From: Sclerotinia nivalis
Taxonomy: Eukaryota > Ascomycota > Leotiomycetes > Helotiales > Sclerotiniaceae
Assembly (NCBI GenBank): GCA_029531795.1
Contig: JAPEIS010000018.1
Span: 496,001-560,000, forward strand
Direction: 5' to 3'
Length of the DNA: 64,000 nt
The translations under genes were made by a program, and so were the position numbers. Below are positions 36,910-48,329 of the stretch, one piece after another; the first letter of the stretch is position 1; each line of letters begins with the position of its first letter. The notes below the pieces were generated by a model. It worked only from the letters and a program-made list of their open reading frames with translations, searched no databases and was not told the origin of the DNA.

Positions 36910-38202
36910 GTTTGGGTAGCACTGGGTGTCGCTTGGATCTGCTTGAATTCTGCGACATGAGGAAAAAGGGGGAAGGGCATGGATAGGAGGTGCTAGATGG
37001 TGCTTGGAATTTAGATTTTGATGATTATCATGTCCATGCTGGGGGAATGGGGGAATTGGAACTTGCTTTTTCTGCGACCTTTTTTGGAACCAAAAACGCC
37101 GTTCTAGTGCCCTTCTCGCTTCAATTGGGTCAATTTGTTTGAATACACTAGAATGGAAGAAGTTGAGGGAATCTATTAGGGAAGAATTGACTCGAGGCGT
37201 CCACCAATCCCTCTACTCCCTCCAGATTGAATCCATTTGAAACTTTCATTATTTAGAATATTCAAAGCATTTGGAACAATCAAAAACTCATTTTGAACAT
37301 CAAATCCAGTTGCCTTTCGCCTTTTCCCCTTTGCTCATATCTCCTTTTCATTTTCATGTCCATCATCGCTACGCAGTCTCCGCCTTCTTACTATTGAAGT
37401 AAGGCTTTTCCCTTTCTCAAACTCGAATCATCAATGAAACCACCAACTGATTTGATACGATTATATCCATTCGAACGTGTTTTGACGTTAAAGAGTGTAA
37501 ATTTCCCCCTACCATTTGCTGGACATTTGGTCGCAATTACCTCGCGATACTTTACCGACTGTATTGCTGGTATAGTAAAAACTGCCATTCCCATATTAGA
37601 AGCATGAATGGGAAATTCCTTGCCTTTACATACCAAAAGAAAACAACTCCTTACTATTAGCAGAAAAATAAATCGGAAAGTCTCTTCTCATCTTCATCCG
37701 CCAGCACATTATAACTTCTCGATCCCATCATAGTCCCTCACGTGATCCGCAAACTTTTGTTGCACATCATAAGCATTTCTCAATTAGCACCCAGTTCCTC
37801 ATGTCCACATGATGCTAATCTCACATCTCGATTTTTAAATCCTCACTCACTCCATCCATCATCATCATCATCATCACCAGATCAGAATGGCATAGTAAAA
37901 TTGAGGGGTAAATTTGACAAAGCAATTATAAAGCAAAATCCCATTTATCCATTTGATATAACATCTACAAGGTACGCGACCATCGTTAACTCACTGACGT
38001 CGTTGATTAAACTACCATATCAAGATGACGTAGGTAATATGTAAGGATTCTTCACTCCGGCATCTTTTATCAACCACAATTCTCCCCGCATTTAACATTT
38101 CCATATATGTTTACCATATCCTCATATCTATTTTCTCTTTCCCGTATATATCAAATCAATCATTAACCTTACAACACAATCGATTGGAGTTAGTTATTCA
38201 AT
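36910..38202. other. Intergenic region upstream of the alcohol dehydrogenase
   Basis: No gene supported. It may include the broken 5' end of the hydroxylase relic (left side) and contains the dehydrogenase promoter (right side), with a short (ATC)n run at about 37857-37878. Confidence 0.5.
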
Positions 38203-39719
38203 ATGGCATTTACTCAAGCAGCAGCTCTTCTAGAGAAAGTTATCGGTCATGATTCCAATGCTACCACTGAGCAAGATGTGACAAATCCAGCTCGGGATCG
38301 TCAAAAGTATGCGGATCCAAGTGGCGAGACTATGAAAGCTTTGTGTTGGATGGGAAAGAATACTGTTAAGATGCGTACGTGTATATCTAATTTGATTACT
38401 TCTGTATCACATGTCTAATATACCCTTTCTATGAATAGAGGAAGTACCAAAGCCAAGAGTTGTTGAGGATAGAGATGTGATTCTCAAAGTCACTGGAAGT
38501 ACGGTGTGTGGTAGTGATCTCCATTTACTTCACGGCTCTATTGTAGAGCTAGAGAAGGGGGATATCCTCGGTCATGAGTTTTGTGGTGAGGTGGAATCTA
38601 TGGGACCAGGTGTCAAGAATTGGAAGGAAGGTGACCGTGTGGTTGCTAGTTTTCAGATTGCTTGCGGTGAGTGTTACTATTGTCAGAAGAAACAATCGTC
38701 GCAATGTGAAAAGACGAATAGTAATACCCTTGAGAATGGAATGGTATGTTTCCATCTTATCACCGAAAAAATATCAGATGCTAATGTTGTTGCGATAGTA
38801 TGGAGGGAGAACGGCTGGAATGTTTGGATATTCTCATTTCACGGGTGGATTTGCAGGTGGTCAAGCAGAATATGTCAGAGTTCCATACGGAGATGTCAAC
38901 CTTCTTAAACTTCCACCAAATGTTCCAGACGAGAAGGGTCTTTTCTTATCAGATGTCCTTTCTACATCTTGGAACTGTGTCGTCGACACCGGAGTCGAAA
39001 ACGGAGATGTAGTCGCTATTTGGGGTGCCGGTAAGTATTTCGCAACAAAAGCCCATCATTCACTCTGACAATTTTTAGGCCCAATCGGACAAATGTGCGC
39101 CGAATTTGCTTTTATGAACGGTGCATCACGAGTCATCATGATCGACAGCAACTGGAGATTAGACTACGTCAAGTCCAAGATCCCCAAGGTCGAAATACTC
39201 GACTACGCCAAACTCCCCCGAGGAACATCCGTCACCACCAAACTCAGAGAGATGGTTCCACGCGGACCCGATGTCGCTCTCGAATGCGTAGCAGGTGAAT
39301 ATGCCAAAGGCTGGGCGCATTACTTCGAAATACTCCTAGGAGTGGAAACCGACACCTCAGAAATCATCAACGAAATGATCACCTCGGTCAAGAACTTCGG
39401 TCGCTGCGGCATCACAGGCGTCTATGTGGGGTACACCAACCACTTCAACATTGGAAGTTTAATGGAACGCGGTATTCGGCTCATCGGGAACGGACAAGCT
39501 CCCGTACACATGTACTGGGAGAAACTTCTCAAAATGATTGAGAAGAATGAATTTGATCCTTTGCAAATGGTTTCTCATCGCGTCTTGTTGGATGAACTTG
39601 ATGATGTTTATTATAAGTTTGAGAAGAAGGAGGATGGGATGCAGAAGGTTTTTGTGCAGACGAAGTTTTCGAAGCCGCCGGCGCCAGGTAGTCCGGGTCT
39701 TACGACTTATAGGCAATGA
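38203..39719 (+). CDS. Zinc-dependent medium-chain alcohol dehydrogenase
   Basis: Four exons (38203-38374, 38439-38743, 38799-39030, 39079-39719) give 449 aa. Three introns of 48-64 bp have standard sites. The N-terminal GroES-like domain has the catalytic zinc ligands (TVCGSDLHLLHG and DILGHEFCGEVE) and the structural-zinc four-Cys lobe (IACGECYYCQKKQSSQCEK). The Rossmann fold starts at VVAIWGAGPIGQMCAEFA, with an acidic residue ending strand 2 (VIMIDSNWRL), suggesting NAD(H) preference. The extended loop (GMFGYSHFTGGFAGGQAEYV) resembles the formaldehyde-dehydrogenase/threonine-dehydrogenase-like branch common in fungi, roughly 60-100 aa longer than classical ADH. The exact substrate cannot be told. 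It converges with the secreted nuclease gene. Confidence 0.92.
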
Positions 39720-40198
39720 GGGATGAATGAATGAATGAATGAATGAGGGAAGGGATGGTTAATGAAAGGGGTTGATGATGACGAAAAGCGTGTATTCTTA
39801 ACAATATGTAACTTATCAATAATTCATGAAATTGAAACTTTTATGCACAATTCATATCATCATGACATCCGATAAAGAAATTATACCAAATATGCAACTC
39901 TAAAATCTGTATATATCAATTTCTATACAAAAATCGCTACACTATCTCGTGAGTCACGTCTTGAGTTTTCATCCCTCAGGACCTCCCTCACCTTACTCGA
40001 AACTGAACTTAAATAGGTATTCAACATCAACACCATAACTCCCATCTCATCTATCATCCCAATAGCATTCCTGTTCTACCCCGTCTCCATTCCCACGACA
40101 TCATTCGTCATCCACGCCACTGCCTATCTCATTCCATCTCATCCATCACATGTACATATATGACCCCTTCATTTAACCGACAAAGTGAGCGTCACCCA
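39720..40198. other. Convergent intergenic region
   Basis: This 479-bp stretch lies between two convergent 3' ends. It has a GAAT tetranucleotide run at 39724-39744 and otherwise AT-rich sequence consistent with two terminator/polyadenylation zones. No gene seen. Confidence 0.5.
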
Positions 40199-41124
40199 TC
40201 AACAAGTATCTATCATAGTAACCAACGCCGCCTTCTCCGCACTCGTGATTGTAAGCTTATACACATACTTAACCTTAATCCACATTTTCGCATATGTGCA
40301 CCAATAAGTCGCTATTTATCAATTAGCATTTACCATTCAGCATCACCATCACCTCCAACTCCCAAAATAAAACTTACTCAAACTTGGTTTCCAATCCTCC
40401 GGTCCCCGATCCCCTTTACTCTCATTAACCCTATTGGTCACAGCCAATAATTGCGGGTTGACAAGATCATTGGCGAAAGCTTGGCGTTGAGCAGTTGTCC
40501 AGGCTGAGGCTCCGGCTTTCCAGGCGTTGCTTAGGGGGACGAGATGATCGATGTCGAGGTCCGAGGCGGAGGTCCAGGCGGCGCCGTCGTAGGGGGATAT
40601 CCACTGGGAAAGGAGTGTTAGTGGGATTTGGGTGATGATGAATGGATATGGGGAGTTGGGTGATGGAAAAGGGGGGAAGGGAGAGAGAGGGAAGGGCAAA
40701 TCGGGAGATACGTACGTTTCCTGATGTGGCTGTACAGGCTGTATTGACGACGACGTTGGTACCGTCGCGTTTGATGACTGTTTCGCGTGTGTTGCAGTTG
40801 CCGGAGATGGTTATCCACTAGATGAGGAGGAGAGTGTTAGTTTTCTCAAGTGGATGTAGAGGAGGAAAAAAGGTGCGAGAGCAGGAAAGTGGAGGTTTGG
40901 GGAATAAAAGGAGGAGTGAAAGAGATGACCGAATGAACAGGAGAACATACAGTAGGAAATAAACTCCTAGCATAACCATCTTGACTTCCAGCCGCAGCAA
41001 CAGTCAAAGCAGCAAGTTCGGTATTAGCAGTAGAAGTGGTTGGTACGCCCGTTGGTGCGGGAACAGGAGTTGCATGAACCAGGAGTCCTGTTGCTAGAAC
41101 GCTGAGGAGAAGACTTTGAAGCAT
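40199..41124 (-). CDS. Small secreted HNH-type nuclease (DUF1524/GmrSD C-terminal-like)
   Basis: Four exons (41124-40951, 40817-40716, 40603-40378, 40311-40199) give 204 aa, all reading phases consistent. A signal peptide is evident (MLQSLLLSVLATGLLVHA, then TPVPAP). The mature part has the HNH signature of the DUF1524 family: SDLDIDHLVPLSNAWKAGA (Asp-His pair for metal and general base), then DLVNPQLLAVTNRVNESKGD and GPEDWKP, and in the last exon YWCTYAKMWIKVKY and a final ITSAEKAALVTMIDTC. Cysteines in exons 2 and 4 could form disulfides, fitting an extracellular enzyme. The family cleaves nucleic acids; extracellular members in fungi may serve nutrient scavenging or interaction with other organisms, the latter being inference. 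The last two exons are easily missed because exon 3 reads through its donor. Confidence 0.88.
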
Positions 41125-44100
41125 GATGAGATGAAGTTTGACTGTTGTGGTATTCTCGAACTCTTTTCTGAAGACTGGTGAAGAGAAGATGAGGTGGCAA
41201 TACGTTGCTCTTATAAGTAAATTTTGTCGATTAGAACAAGAAGGTATATCAAGACATCTCCATCTTAATCTCTGGACCCGGAATCACGCGAATACGTCCG
41301 TATTCACTTTGATTCCTTTATCAGAATGAAGCATCCCCAATCACCTTCACACGCATTCTCTATCTCATCCGCTCCATCCATACCACGATTAATTTTCTCC
41401 AAATACACCTTTCCTTTATCAGAATGAAGCATCCCCAATCACCTTCACACGCATTCTCTATCTCATCCGCTTCATCCATACCACGATTAACTTTCTCCAA
41501 ATACACCTTTCCTTTATCCTATCACATCAAATGTCACCCACACACTCGAGAGTACCACAATCTTCACAATGGTGTTAAACTTCTTAAAGCAGGAACTTGA
41601 GTCCATAACTCCGATACCGATTCTTGGCGCATATAAGGCTTCAAGAACCCTTACTCAGGACAGGAACATTGTCCCCACGATATTGAAGATATAGTTGATA
41701 AGCGGCAAATCATTCCGGCACATGTTCTTGGCTGCTTATATTCGATTACCTTATATGGAAGGTGGCAGGTGCTTGGCGGTACGGATACCGCCGCGAACTT
41801 TCACGAAGAAGGTGGGGTTTTGATAATGGTAGTGAGTACCGGCGGAATATACTATGAAACGCACAAAAGTTGAAGGGGAGAACTCAAAAGTGGATGAAAG
41901 ATAGATAGTAAGATGGAAACTAGCCTCTAACTCATATCTCTTGACCCATCTTCAATACGACACAGATTCAACGTCTCTGCCCAGCTTGAACGAGTGATCT
42001 CCAACCCAACGACTCCAATTTGCTTTAATAAGTGATATGTAACCCAACCAATCTCTCTATGATAACGGAATCAACTTCAACCGTTCTCCTTCTCGTTTTC
42101 ATTCCTTAAGCTAGTCAAGGATCATGATTAATATATTGGTTGAGTGTTTGAGATAAACTCGAAATTGACTATGCTAATGTTTGATTGAATCATTGAGAAG
42201 TTTAGAAAGTAATGTATTATAACTTTCAAGGAAATGAATTAGCATGATGTACTCTACACGTTATATCACTACTTTCTAAGTACAACTAATACTTAAGAAG
42301 GTAGTTTCGAACATCTCGAAGTGCCTAGTTTGGACCTGATTTGTGTAGTCTACTGCACCTAGATTTGAAAGGTTTCAATGTTTGAGCAGCTGTCAAAGCA
42401 TAAGGATGACTTTTCCAAACATCTCCAGCATATATAATCAATCCCAATGTTCACAATCTCTTCTCCTCGGACAGCTGTTCGAACCATTTGGTAGTCATGT
42501 CCCCTCCCACTGAGGCTAGAAGGTGTAAGCCATAAACAATCGGTTTTATTTGAACATCGCGTGTAGTATGTATGTTCTCACAGACTTCATCAACTCAGAT
42601 GAAATTTTTTATGATGTCTTTTCTATGATGTAAAATGATTCGGTGATATTGAGGTTATCCTGAGTTATCATAAACCTGTGGCCCAAGCTCTCCCTCTCCA
42701 ATTTTGAGTTAACATTAACATTCGGCATTCGGGATTCGGAATCATCATCAAATCACTAGAATAAGTTCATTTCAATCAAACCATTGCAATAAACAAAACA
42801 AAACATAAGAGTCGAAGCAAACTCGAGAAAAATTTGTTTTCTCAAGTAAGAATGTTACTTTTTCCTGGAAATTGTATCAATATATGAAGGTATGAAGGTA
42901 TGAAGGTATGAAGGTCTGAAGGGATAAAAGGATCTGGTAGCTTTGCAGATATCCTTCAATGTGCTATGTAGAGCTTCAAAGATTTATCACTGACAATTTA
43001 TAGATATCGATGCGCACAACGATATTTAACTTACTAGGAGTCTTACGATTCTTTCCACCTCATTATCCATTCGATCCGTACAATATCGAATGTTTCACCG
43101 CGAGCCTTTTCAACCGCCGAATCAATGCTCCTTCAATTCAAACTTCTCTACAAACTTATTCGAAAGGCGCTTTTACCTGAAAGAAGCCCTGGCTCAATCT
43201 GGCGGGATCTTGTGCTGTGTGCTGGATGTGGATTTACATTCGTCAGCATAAACGAGCCTATACACTTTAATAAGATGAAAGAAAGACGAATTACGAAGCT
43301 CTTTACTCAATCTTCACTGCGTTACTCTCAAGAATTCCGGAATTGATACGCTTTAAAAATGAACATCCGACAGACAACTAATTCCAAATTTGCTTTATTA
43401 TACGGAATACCGCCGCCAACCCTTGAACAAATTAAACTGCGGTGGCAAGATCACTCACCGGTGTGGATTGCATGTCAAGGTCGTATTGGATGTCAAAACA
43501 GTCATATCCGTCTCGTTGGGATTCCCAGCATCATTTTTCTGCATGCCAGGTAAACAGTTACTTGATATGGAAAGACCACTGTTCTCGACCACATGGTTGA
43601 TGGCTAGGACGGATAAACAGGCAGAATCGAACCCGCAAGAGAGATTTCGATTACCAGATACGAGTAAATGAGAACTCAGGGGTTTTTAAAGCATTGCAGC
43701 TAGTTGAACTGTTGAACTGTGAGCATCGTGCACGATTCTTTGACTTTCAGTGGAAACTTCCAAATTTCGAGTGGGAGCCGAGATTGATGATATGTACATC
43801 GTCCAATCTGGCAACATAGTGGAACTTTGGCTAGCAAGGTAATGGGGATGAGTGCATGGAAACATCGGAGAGCGATCATGTCTTTTCCGACCCACCGGTT
43901 GATGGATCAATACCCAAGGATGTCAACGCATGGTTTGTACGGAGTACAGAAACAAAACTGTGGGTCTTTTTGCATGACTATTTCACATTTCTGTCTTCTA
44001 AATTCTTACCATTTTCTTTGAGCCTTTCACAGCAGTACAGTAAGCACTATGCTGTTGCAATCATCTTCCCCCACACTATTTACTATCCAAATTCTCACCT

Positions 44101-44532
44101 CCTTCATATTAGCGAGTTTTCCCCGGGTTCATTACTCAAAAATGACCCATTTCCTTGATTGCACCAATTCTTCAATGTTAATTGAAAACATCCATGAACA
44201 TGGTTCTCCGCAGGTATGACAAGGGTATTTTACCCTCGGCAAGACTTTCAACAAATGGAGTTGCTCTTTACTGGGGTAATACATGGGAATAAGCTTCATA
44301 ATCATTATCATACCAATGTAACTGTGCCATTTAAGGATTCTTAGCCCTGTACTCTTTAGGAAGTTTGATATGGGTCCTTGTCTTATCTTACAATCAATCT
44401 TGACCGACAGGCGTTATTCAAAAGTCTTGGCCATGTTCTTTTTAATGCTTTGCTTCTCCTTGAAAAAGTTTCCTTTGTTTTCCAGTTTCAGCATTTCATC
44501 TTGACAGGCTTTTGCGTCACATTTTTTGAGCC
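41125..44532. other. Gene-poor stretch between nuclease and transporter
   Basis: No gene could be supported over 3.4 kb. Repeats present: a 98-bp tandem duplication (listed separately) and a GTATGAAG microsatellite at about 42888-42925. Plus-strand frames around 43.1-43.7 kb show no domain or splice-consistent extension. Confidence 0.5.
41313..41518. repeat. 98-bp tandem duplication
   Basis: The sequence beginning TTCCTTTATCAGAATGAAGC at 41313 recurs almost unchanged at 41411, and its first ten bases recur a third time at 41509. Period is exactly 98 bp, with only a few substitutions and indels (for example CGCTCC versus CGCTTC). It is non-coding and lies upstream of the secreted nuclease gene start (41124, minus strand), so it may sit in its promoter region. 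Confidence 0.9.
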
Positions 44533-45918
44533 ATGGACGCCTTTACTCCCGCACAGGCAAGTTTATACATTTCGGAACTTCATAGACTTCACCTAACATG
44601 TTTCGCACCACCAGACTACCGAGCTCGTCTCGCGCATCGGCGCCAAAAAGGCTCGTATGAGAATTGATAAAATGTTCATCAACTCATTCATGGGAGGGTG
44701 TCTCATTTCTTTTGGATGTGCTCTTTCCCTGTCCACGAGTACCTCGCCATGGTTTCAAACAAATGCCCCAGGTCTTATTCGTACCATCTCTGCCATGGTC
44801 TTCCCTGTTGGGTTGATTATGGTTGTGCTTACCGGAGCGGATTTGTTTACAAGTTATTGCATGTATAGTGTGGTTGCTTTATTGCATCGACGTTGTAGCT
44901 TTCTGGATCTGCTGAAGACATGGGTTGTCAGTTTCTTTGGAAATTTGGCAGGAGCATTGTTTTTTATGGCGGTTCTTACAGGTTGTAAGTATTTACTCAG
45001 CTTACAGGAACTGATGATTGCAGTATGCTAATATATAACGATAGATGGTGGCACATTCGAGGCTGGAGCATACAAAGATGAAGCCCTTGCTTTTGCAAAG
45101 GGAAAAGCAGTTACGCCAGAATGGCATCAGATTTTCCTCAAGGCAATCTTGTGTACGTTTGTCCTTCCCAGTGTAACAATTTATTTCCATTCGGAAATTA
45201 GCCATGGGGAAACCTTTACTTACGATGATACACAGGTAATTGGCTCGTTTGCATGGCCGTGTTCCTCGCGATTTCTTCCCGCGAAGTGCTCTCCAAGATC
45301 GTTGCAATGTGGTTTCCTGTGATGTGTTTCGTTGGATTGGGAACTGATCACGTCGTTGCTAACAGTTCGTATTCCATTTCCTTGCCATTTTTCATTCCAT
45401 CATCTCTTCAGTATCGCATGTCGTGTGTATGAAGACATACGCCAAGCACAATTCCCCTGCCAAGTCATTGGCGCCAGCCTTATTATTTTTAAGCCGCTAA
45501 CGCCTGAACCTCAGTGTATTTCATCCCTCTCGCCATCTTCCTCGGAGCACCGAAACCACTCACTGTCAGCTACTACATCTGGAAGTCGATGATTCCCTCT
45601 CTCCTCGGAAATATCATCGGAGGCGGCGTTTTCTGTGGTGGTGTCTACTGGTATCTTTTCCTCGCCCACGAAACTGTCCCCATCCATTTCGATACTGTAG
45701 ATGCGAATACGGCGGTTTATGAACAGGGAGGTCCGATTCAAAGACAGGCTACAGTTGATGGAGCCGGAACGGGTTATGGCATTGAACATAATAAGAATGT
45801 AGTTCCTAATTCGGGAAATAATGGGAGGAGTGGAATTGCGAAAGAATTAGATCTTGGTTTAGTGGAGAGTTTAGGAAGGAAAAGGGAGGGAAGTGAAAGG
45901 AGTAGTGGGAGTGTTTAG
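44533..45918 (+). CDS. Formate/nitrite transporter (FNT) family channel, NitA-like
   Basis: Five exons (44533-44556, 44615-44984, 45045-45152, 45236-45364, 45515-45918) encode 344 aa. The first intron appears to be a GC-AG intron (CAG then GCAAGT), joining a 24-nt first exon (MDAFTPAQ) to [15 protein letters not shown]. Six membrane spans are visible. FNT signatures include [57 protein letters not shown] and, across the last intron, [19 protein letters not shown]. The family forms pentameric channels for formate or nitrite in the plasma membrane; fungal members (NitA of Aspergillus) take up nitrite. The tail after span 6 is hydrophilic and Gly/Ser-rich. No nitrate-assimilation neighbours are present. 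It converges with the secreted protein gene. Confidence 0.92.
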
Positions 45919-47132
45919 AAATGTTCGCTGCTTAGAGGATAGTCGAACAGACCGCTGAAATAGAAGTGGTGCATTGCGATGTAAAGAGGGCTTGAAAGAG
46001 TGGGTTGTGAGCGGTGATACCTTTTTTTTTTTTTTTTTTTTGATACATGGGTACGATGGTTTACGTTTACGTGGTGTGATGTGGTGTGATGTGATGTGGT
46101 AAGATTTATAATAAATGATCTGAACTCTTCAATTTTCTGTATATATTCCCCTCTTTCTAAATTAATAGAAAGTGTATAATGATATCATAAATATGCACTC
46201 GAGTATTTAATAAGGCAATTGATATCCTGAGCTTATGTTGTGAATATTGATGTGATAGAGTAGATACTTGGAAAGAGGCCTTTTAATCAATAGAAATTCG
46301 GAAATTTGTATTTTTTGCGATGAGATGAGATGAGATGAGAGGATGTGTGTGGGCACTCTGGAAGAGAATTAAAGGTGGATATTTTGAAGTGGGGAAATGG
46401 AGATGAAGATAAATAGAATGAAATAAATGGTGAAGATGTTAGGTAGTTGTTGGTATGATAATGTAGATAATAGATGTAAGTTTTATGCTGGGAGGATGGA
46501 TTTCGACGTTAGGTTAGCCGTGATTGGTTTGTTTTGGGTTGGGTTGGGTTGGGTTAGATGATGATTTGATTGTCCTGACTTCTGATTCCGGGAGTTATTC
46601 AATTTCGGAATTATATGATGTAGAATGATTAGTTTTTTGAGATATATAAGGTTGATTGGAGAATTGCCATATGTAGATATCTAAGATTCTAGATACGTTG
46701 AAATATCTGAATGAATGAATGAATGAATGGATATTTCTCACGTTGAAATGGACTGACTGAAGGTCTTTTTCCATCTATCTATCCATCTATAATTTATAGT
46801 AATGGGACTTTTTATTTGATGGGGGGGGCATTATTTCACAGGTATTCATGATAGATAGTACGGATTTAAGGTCAGAGAGTAGAGTGTCGAGATATTCTCG
46901 AGGGTATTGGGTATATTGTCAGTCTTATATTTCTATACCTTGGTTTACTGTTATATTGAACGCCGTATAGATCCCCAAAGTTCCTTACGCTCCACTCCTA
47001 TTCCTGTTGAATGTCGTGTATATTCATTCATCTTCATCCCTTCATACATACTCAAATTTCACTCATCATCTATCATCACAGCCCCTCCCTCTTGCTCTCC
47101 CCTATTCATCACCAACCCCCAACACAACCCAT
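45919..47132. other. Convergent intergenic region with simple repeats
   Basis: No gene supported. Structures: a run of about 20 T at 46022-46041, a (GATGA)n tract at about 46319-46340, a (GGGTT)n-like tract at about 46534-46556, a (GAAT)n tract at about 46711-46730, and a run of seven G at about 46821. It lies between the 3' ends of two convergent genes. Confidence 0.6.
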
Positions 47133-48329
47133 CTACAACATCCCGGCCTGCCTCCTCAACATCTTCGTCGTTCCACTCGCAGCGTTACAAGCCGTCTCTT
47201 GCGTCTCACATTGTTCCTCTCCTCCCTCAAGTTCCCCACTATTAACAGCTTTTGCACACGCATTATGTTGTACGCTACAACTTCTTTGAAGTGCAGCTCC
47301 ATCACCTACAAAAGTATCGCCGTTAACTGAGAATGGACGGTCTCCTGCTGAGGAAATGACTGGAGGTGGTGTGCCGCCTAGAGTACCGGTGAATGTTTGG
47401 ACGTTTGTTCCTGTTGCTGTAGTTTTGGTTGCAGAAGGTGCTGAAGCTGCGGCGACGGATGCGGAAGAGTCGTTGTTTGAAGAACCTGTTGCTACCGCTG
47501 ATAAAGCTGTAATTGTGCTTGTTACCGCAGCTGCACATTCATCACCTGTAGCATCTGAACTGGAATCACTCGACGACGTAGAAGTAATAGCTGTCGAAGT
47601 AGAATTTGCTGAGACTCCTGCAACAGCTGCTGCAATTTCATCGGCTGTAGCATCATCAACCAAAAGATTTTGAGTAAAGATACAACCAGGTGAATCATCC
47701 TCAGTATCACAAGTATTACCAGCACCAGTTGAATCACCAATTGTTCCAGGTGCAAATGTACCCGAAAGAAGAGCTTCTTGAGGATCAGCTCCAATAGAGG
47801 CAAGTTGTTTAGCAAGTGATAGAACAACGGCTTTATTGGTAGCGGCGGCATTTGGTGAAGCTGGATCTTGATGTTGTTGAACGGCTTGAATCTCAGTATT
47901 AACGGCAGTTTCATTGCAAATGACGGATGCGAGTCCAACTGATCCAGTGTTTCTCTCAAGTGCAGCATACATTAATGCATCAGCCATACCGGTGACATTA
48001 TTAGCAGCTTTGGCATTGGTGAATGCTTGATCGGCGGTAGCTTGGTGAAGACAATCAGGATTGGTGATAGATCCAGCTCCGGTAATGGCGGCGGCATTAC
48101 CCAATAGACCAAAGACTGGATCTTGGATATTGTTTGGGTTGTTGATGTTCAGATTAACACGGACACCGTCGAGAAATCGGTTGTGGGAATGTTCTTGAGG
48201 AACTTCACGACCTCTTAGCATTCGCTTTGGTGTCGTGGGGAGATTGAATTTGTTCTTTGGCTCTGCGACAGGAGCAGCAGATACCAAGTTCAGAATGGCG
48301 ATGAAGAGAGTTGCGGTTTCGTACTTCAT
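47133..48329 (-). CDS. Secreted Ala/Ser/Thr-rich protein with a four-Cys C-terminal motif
   Basis: A single-exon gene of 398 aa with an N-terminal signal peptide (MKYETATLFIAILNLVSA, then APVAEP). Residues about 55-215 form a more globular, Ala/Asn-rich region with paired cysteines (ITNPDCLHQATADQAF; GNTCDTEDDSPGCIFTQNLL). Residues about 230-310 are a Ser/Thr/Ala low-complexity stretch typical of O-glycosylated fungal wall proteins. The C-terminus has FSVNGDTFVGDGAALQRSC, then QHNACAKAVNSG, ending with two further Cys, a pattern I remember from many uncharacterised fungal secreted proteins. No GPI-attachment tail follows. The role is unknown; cell-surface or matrix location is inferred from composition. 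Confidence 0.85.
   Translation of the reverse strand: MKYETATLFIAILNLVSAAPVAEPKNKFNLPTTPKRMLRGREVPQEHSHNRFLDGVRVNLNINNPNNIQDPVFGLLGNAAAITGAGSITNPDCLHQATADQAFTNAKAANNVTGMADALMYAALERNTGSVGLASVICNETAVNTEIQAVQQHQDPASPNAAATNKAVVLSLAKQLASIGADPQEALLSGTFAPGTIGDSTGAGNTCDTEDDSPGCIFTQNLLVDDATADEIAAAVAGVSANSTSTAITSTSSSDSSSDATGDECAAAVTSTITALSAVATGSSNNDSSASVAAASAPSATKTTATGTNVQTFTGTLGGTPPPVISSAGDRPFSVNGDTFVGDGAALQRSCSVQHNACAKAVNSGELEGGEEQCETQETACNAASGTTKMLRRQAGML

Noticed and set aside
43600..43660. tRNA-like T-arm sequence (GCGGGTTCGATTC on the minus strand)
   Set aside because: The T stem does not close (GCGGG against CTGCC), and no matching acceptor, D or anticodon arms could be folded around it.
46534..46556. 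GGGTT repeats resembling telomeric sequence
   Set aside because: The unit is GGGTT rather than TTAGGG, only four copies are present, and genes continue on both sides.
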